DNA from: Natronobacillus azotifigens | Lineage (GTDB): Bacteria > Bacillota > Bacilli > Bacillales > Amphibacillaceae | Reading direction: 5' to 3' | DNA: 64,000 bases | NCBI RefSeq assembly: GCF_026805325.1 | Contig: NZ_JAPRAT010000001.1 | Coordinates: forward strand, 124,001-188,000 | In this document: in pieces, positions 60,603-64,000 of the stretch | Numbering within the stretch: position 1 is the stretch's first letter | Layout of the letters: every line of letters starts with the position of its first letter | Notes under the pieces: model-generated | Told to the model about the DNA's origin: nothing | The model's input: only the letters and a program-made list of their open reading frames with translations | The model's database searches: none | Position numbers and translations under genes: made by a program

Positions 60603-61336
60603 TCGGTTTGCCCTTCCATTAATTGACGTACTTTGACACAAGTTTCGTGAAAACTTTTCTTCTTTCGGAGATCCGGATCGCCAAAATGTTCATTTTCAAC
60701 AATTGCTCTAATACTTCCAGGATTGGGTTGCATAACGATAATCTTTTGTCCTAGAAAAACCGCTTCTTCAATATTGTGCGTAACAAATAAGATCGACAGC
60801 TTTTTTCGATAATAAGTGTCCACCAATACATGTTGTAATTCTTCACGTACAATTGCGTCAAGTGAAGAGAAGGGCTCGTCCATTAATAATAAATCTGGTT
60901 CTATTGCGAGTGCTCTAGCAATGGCAACACGTTGTTGTTGTCCGCCGCTAAGCTGTACAGGATATTTATTTTTTTGATCGATGATATGTAATTGTTTTAG
61001 TATCTTACTTACTTTTGTTTGAATATCTTTTTTTGGAAGTTTTCGAATTTGTAAACCTAAACTAGCATTCTCCCAAACTGTTTTCCATGGCAAGAGTCCA
61101 TAGGATTGTAAGATAACCCCTGTTTCTTTGCGCGTGCCATTTACTGCTTCTCCGTTAATTTCTATTGTTCCGGATTGAGGTTTGATTATACCAGCTAGTG
61201 CATAAAGTAAGGTGCTTTTACCACAACCTGAAGGTCCGATTATTGCAATACTTTCTTGTGAGCCAACGTGTAATTGAAGATGATCAAGTACGGTATGATT
61301 CCCGTACTTGATCAATAAGTCTTTTACTTCAATCAT
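60599..61336 (-). CDS. NitT/TauT-type ABC transporter ATP-binding protein
   Basis: This 245-residue ATPase has Walker A GPSGCGKST, Q-loop VILQSYGLLPWKTVWEN (the LLPW variant typical of SsuB/TauB), signature LSGGQQQR, Walker B LLLMDEPFSSLD and switch VTHNIEEAVFLG. Its start overlaps the binding-protein stop by 4 bp and its stop overlaps the permease start by 4 bp, so the three genes are translated as a unit. Confidence 0.93.
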   Translation of the reverse strand: MIEVKDLLIKYGNHTVLDHLQLHVGSQESIAIIGPSGCGKSTLLYALAGIIKPQSGTIEINGEAVNGTRKETGVILQSYGLLPWKTVWENASLGLQIRKLPKKDIQTKVSKILKQLHIIDQKNKYPVQLSGGQQQRVAIARALAIEPDLLLMDEPFSSLDAIVREELQHVLVDTYYRKKLSILFVTHNIEEAVFLGQKIIVMQPNPGSIRAIVENEHFGDPDLRKKKSFHETCVKVRQLMEGQTE

Positions 61337-62295
61337 TGATTTAGAAACTCCGAGGTAATCATTTCTTGATAATCGACATCAAGCTCCATATCTTGTACTT
61401 CTTCCACCCAGGAGATCACTTGATTTACATAATCTTCACTAGGTACTCTTGCTAATTGATAGTCTGGCAAATGAATAAGTTCTCTGATCTCTGGATTTAA
61501 GTCGAGTTCGGAAAGTAGAGCGTCAAGTGCTAAATTATGATCTTCTTGGATTGCTTCGACAGCTTTGTTGTAGCCTTGAACAAACTTTGCGATTGCCGTA
61601 TGGTTATTTTGGTATGACTCCGTTGTAAAGACCATCGCTTGTAACGAAGAACCATTATCATCGGTAACCGTAATATACTTTGTTAAACCATTTAACTCGC
61701 CCGTTGATGCGGCTGGCTCTGGGATGAAACCAATATCTAATTGTCCAGTATTAATCATTTCAAGTCGAGCTGGGATTTCGTTAATAAATACTTTGTTAAC
61801 ATCATAGTTAGGTGCTACATAATAATCAGCCAAATAATTTGACACACTTATTTCCATAAGACCTAGGTCCTTGGTGCCTTCTCCATCAAAATCTTCTTGT
61901 GTTAAAAACGCAAAGCTTCCGTCTGTGCTAGTGACAAGTTTGGTTTCAAAACCGTTATGGTGATTATTTAATACAGCAACTAAATCTGTCATTGCTCCAT
62001 CTAATTCGTTAGTTTGTAGTGCGCTTTGACGGTTGTTTGCATTGGAATAGATAGTTACCTCTAAATCTAGTCCCAATTCCTCAAAATACCCCTCACTTTC
62101 AGCAACGAAGATTGGCGCACCATCGACAGCGGGCATAATGCCAATTTTAAGCGTATCATTTTCCTCTTCGGATGTAGAAGGATTGTTTTCTGCTTGTTCT
62201 TCAGAATTACTCCCTTCCTCTGTTTCGTTAGTATTACATCCTACTAACACTAAAATAAGTAATCCCATGATCAGAATAAAACTTCTTTTTCTCAT
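61333..62295 (-). CDS. NitT/TauT-type substrate-binding lipoprotein
   Basis: This 320-residue lipoprotein has signal MRKRSFILIMGLLILVLVGC, then an acidic Ser/Glu-rich linker (about 21-47). An NMT1/SsuA-like binding domain follows (LKIGIMPAVDGAPIFVAESEGYFEELGLDLEV…LDGAMTDLVAVL…). It resembles B. subtilis YtlA of the ytlACD importer, whose substrate is not firmly known. A GGGGGAGAAAA site precedes the ATG. I saw no riboswitch in the 246-bp gap upstream shared with the divergent prenyltransferase. Confidence 0.9.
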   Translation of the reverse strand: MRKRSFILIMGLLILVLVGCNTNETEEGSNSEEQAENNPSTSEEENDTLKIGIMPAVDGAPIFVAESEGYFEELGLDLEVTIYSNANNRQSALQTNELDGAMTDLVAVLNNHHNGFETKLVTSTDGSFAFLTQEDFDGEGTKDLGLMEISVSNYLADYYVAPNYDVNKVFINEIPARLEMINTGQLDIGFIPEPAASTGELNGLTKYITVTDDNGSSLQAMVFTTESYQNNHTAIAKFVQGYNKAVEAIQEDHNLALDALLSELDLNPEIRELIHLPDYQLARVPSEDYVNQVISWVEEVQDMELDVDYQEMITSEFLNQ

Positions 62296-62541
62296 TTTTC
62301 TCCCCCTAAGTTTATGAAATTTTCGTCTTTCTATTTACAAAAATCAACATTCTTTCTCATTTTAATCACTGCCAATGAAAAAATCAATGTGAAATGATGA
62401 ACTTTTATGTACATTTTATGAATTAAAGTGTGTAAAATAATGTATGATACTCTATCAAACATTGACTTTTAACTGTTCTAGTGAAAAAATAATGAAAGTC
62501 AATAATAGAAATATATATTAATTGCATGGAGAGAATTTCAT

Positions 62542-63471
62542 ATGGAAGAACAATTAGTACGACATGATTTGCCAAGATTAACAAAGAGAATACTAATGGA
62601 TTATTTTTATGCAACAAGACCGTTATCCCTGACTTTAGCTCTATACTCAACAACGATTGGTATTGTACTTGCTTCTCATGACGGATTCTTGTTTCAATCA
62701 GATAATCTATTAATCGATCTAGTGAAGATAATATTAGTTACGATTGCGGGATTATTTGTACAAGCGGGGGCTAATCTAATTAATGATTATTTTGAATGTG
62801 AGTATAAATATCGACCGCAAAGTATAACGAAGTATCGGTTTTTAGGGAAAGATCGAACGCTTTTTGATATTTCAATCTTTTTATTTGGAATGGTATGTTT
62901 TGCGATGACTGGACTGATTGGTATCGTTTTATTAGCCATCAGCTCACGTGCTGTGCTACTCGTTGGTATTTTAGGGATGATCGGAAGCTATGCGTATACT
63001 GGGGAGCCTATCGTTTATAAAAAGAGAGGATTAGGAACGCCTTTGTCTTTTCTCTTAATGGGCCCACTTATGGTTTATGGAGCTTACGTGGTGTTTTCTG
63101 AATCATTTTCATGGGCACCGATTTTATTAGGTTTACCTGTAAGTTTATTGATACCAGCACTTATGTTAAGCAATGAATTGCGCGACTTTGACCGAGATAA
63201 AGATTTAGGAATTCGGACATTAACGGTCCGTCTAGGATTTCGTTTTGGACGCAATCTCTACATAGGTTTACTAGTTTCATGCTATTTGTTGGTTCTTCTA
63301 TTTGTTCTTATCAATAGGCTACCTATATATTCGCTTGTTACTTGGCTTACGATTCCTTTAGCAATGAAAAGTTATCGATTGGTTGCGGTAGATCAGAAGG
63401 CCTTGGTTCCCGAAACAAACAAACTGCATCTGTCGTTTGGATTATTACTTATTCTAAGTATGTTACTATAA
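62542..63471 (+). CDS. UbiA-family prenyltransferase (MenA-like)
   Basis: This 309-residue integral membrane enzyme has about eight or nine segments. The first Asp-rich motif is GANLINDYFECEYKY and the second is SNELRDFDRDKDLGIRTLTVRLG. In MenA the first motif normally reads NDYFD or NDYYD; here the second acidic residue is Glu and the following pattern is unusual. It could prenylate 1,4-dihydroxy-2-naphthoate or another aromatic acceptor. No men genes are adjacent. The start ATG follows GGAGAG. A terminator follows. Confidence 0.85.
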   Translation: MEEQLVRHDLPRLTKRILMDYFYATRPLSLTLALYSTTIGIVLASHDGFLFQSDNLLIDLVKIILVTIAGLFVQAGANLINDYFECEYKYRPQSITKYRFLGKDRTLFDISIFLFGMVCFAMTGLIGIVLLAISSRAVLLVGILGMIGSYAYTGEPIVYKKRGLGTPLSFLLMGPLMVYGAYVVFSESFSWAPILLGLPVSLLIPALMLSNELRDFDRDKDLGIRTLTVRLGFRFGRNLYIGLLVSCYLLVLLFVLINRLPIYSLVTWLTIPLAMKSYRLVAVDQKALVPETNKLHLSFGLLLILSMLL

Positions 63472-63508
63472 TAACGTAGGGGGAAATATTTTCCCCTACG
63501 TTATTATC
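63469..63508. terminator. Terminator after the prenyltransferase gene
   Basis: The stem ATAACGTAGGGG / CCCCTACGTTAT is perfect (12 bp) with a 10-nt loop. Both sides carry AT runs. Confidence 0.85.
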
Positions 63509-63606
63509 ATAGTTAAATGCGCAGGATGTCAAAAAAACTGTGCGTTTAGCTTTTTCATCTTAAAACAAGGACAATTGGGCTTAACTAGGAAACATTACGA
63601 AGGGAT

Positions 63607-64000
63607 TTATGTCCATTGGTATGGAGTTTCCTGATAGACATAATAATTTAGCCAGTTGGAAAATAATAAATAACCCTCAGAGCGCCAACGATTTATTGGA
63701 GCATTATCCACATTATTTTCTGGGAAATAATCTGTAGGCATATGTATATTCAACCCTTTAGCTAAATCACGTTTGTACTCTTCTGCTAGTGTTGTAGCAT
63801 CATATTCGATATGTCCAGTGATCATGATATGTTTTTCATCTTTTGAAGCAATCAAAAATGGACCTGCATTTTTTGATTTATCTAAGATGAATAGATCAGG
63901 ATGATTGTCGATTGCTTCATAATCTGCATCTGTATTTCGAGAATGTGGTGCAAAAAACTCATCATTTATTCCGCGAACGAGCTTACATGTTGGTTTAATA
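63607..64000 (-). CDS. metA: homoserine O-acyltransferase MetA (C-terminal part; start outside window)
   Basis: The frame is open to the right edge. Visible sequence holds [21 protein letters not shown], then [23 protein letters not shown] with the catalytic His and Glu (H-x-E). The ending [19 protein letters not shown] is typical of MetA. The family activates homoserine with acetyl- or succinyl-CoA in methionine synthesis; in Bacillaceae it is usually an acetyltransferase. The active-site Cys lies beyond the window. The gene is convergent with the prenyltransferase. Confidence 0.93.
   Translation of the reverse strand, partial: IKPTCKLVRGINDEFFAPHSRNTDADYEAIDNHPDLFILDKSKNAGPFLIASKDEKHIMITGHIEYDATTLAEEYKRDLAKGLNIHMPTDYFPENNVDNAPINRWRSEGYLLFSNWLNYYVYQETPYQWT

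Overview
The window is AT-rich Firmicute DNA from an endospore-forming Bacillaceae. A GerA-type germinant receptor operon, an SspH-type spore protein and an intracellular subtilisin support this, as do strong AGGAGG ribosome sites with GTG/TTG starts and orthologues of B. subtilis ykuI, ydbST, ktrAB, rlmN and guaC. Gene content would suit a halotolerant genus of the Oceanobacillus/Gracilibacillus/Virgibacillus kind. That placement is inference, and nothing in the window fixes the genus.

Layout: 1-5.8 kb, an ABC-2 exporter (cut by the left edge), a SLAP-domain protein, intracellular protease IspA, an M42 peptidase and an unknown protein. 6.2-9.9 kb, a PadR regulator with its membrane partner, SspH, a DUF1906 protein and a phosphoesterase. 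10.5-13.1 kb, a polar amino-acid ABC importer. 13.3-21.5 kb, flavin reductase, orphan trpB, a broken YkgJ-type gene, ktrAB potassium transport, an M20 amidohydrolase and a CPBP protease. 21.6-25.7 kb, the ger operon. 25.9-29.7 kb, guaC, an orphan PTS IIA and a GH1 glucosidase. 29.8-39.4 kb, cyclic-di-GMP proteins, YdbST, a chemoreceptor and a CBS protein. 39.4-40.1 kb, a 52-bp tandem array. 40.2-45.3 kb, a thiol/sulfur cluster (thioredoxin-like, rhodanese, CcdA, TlpA) with two CsoR-like palindromes, then MGMT and Dps. 45.4-59.5 kb, licT with a RAT leader, two HAD phosphatases, AEC transporter, esterase, Csp, RlmN, a lone N-hydroxylase and two GH13 glucosidases. 59.8-64 kb, a NitT/TauT-type ABC importer, a UbiA prenyltransferase and metA (cut by the right edge).

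The outstanding feature is a dispersed structured repeat. Fourteen full or nearly full copies and at least three partial ones lie in 64 kb. Each is about 158 or 182 bp, bounded by TTTAT on both sides, and folds into two hairpins (about 24 and 13 bp). It resembles in size and TTTAT flanks the bcr1 repeat of the B. cereus group. One copy has split a gene, two lie head-to-tail sharing one TTTAT, 15 of 17 point the same way, and one supplies the stop codon of a gene. A second repeat, with two abutting perfect 20-bp palindromes in its best copy, always lies beside a copy of the first. These two families and the 52-bp array are the best candidates for something undescribed.
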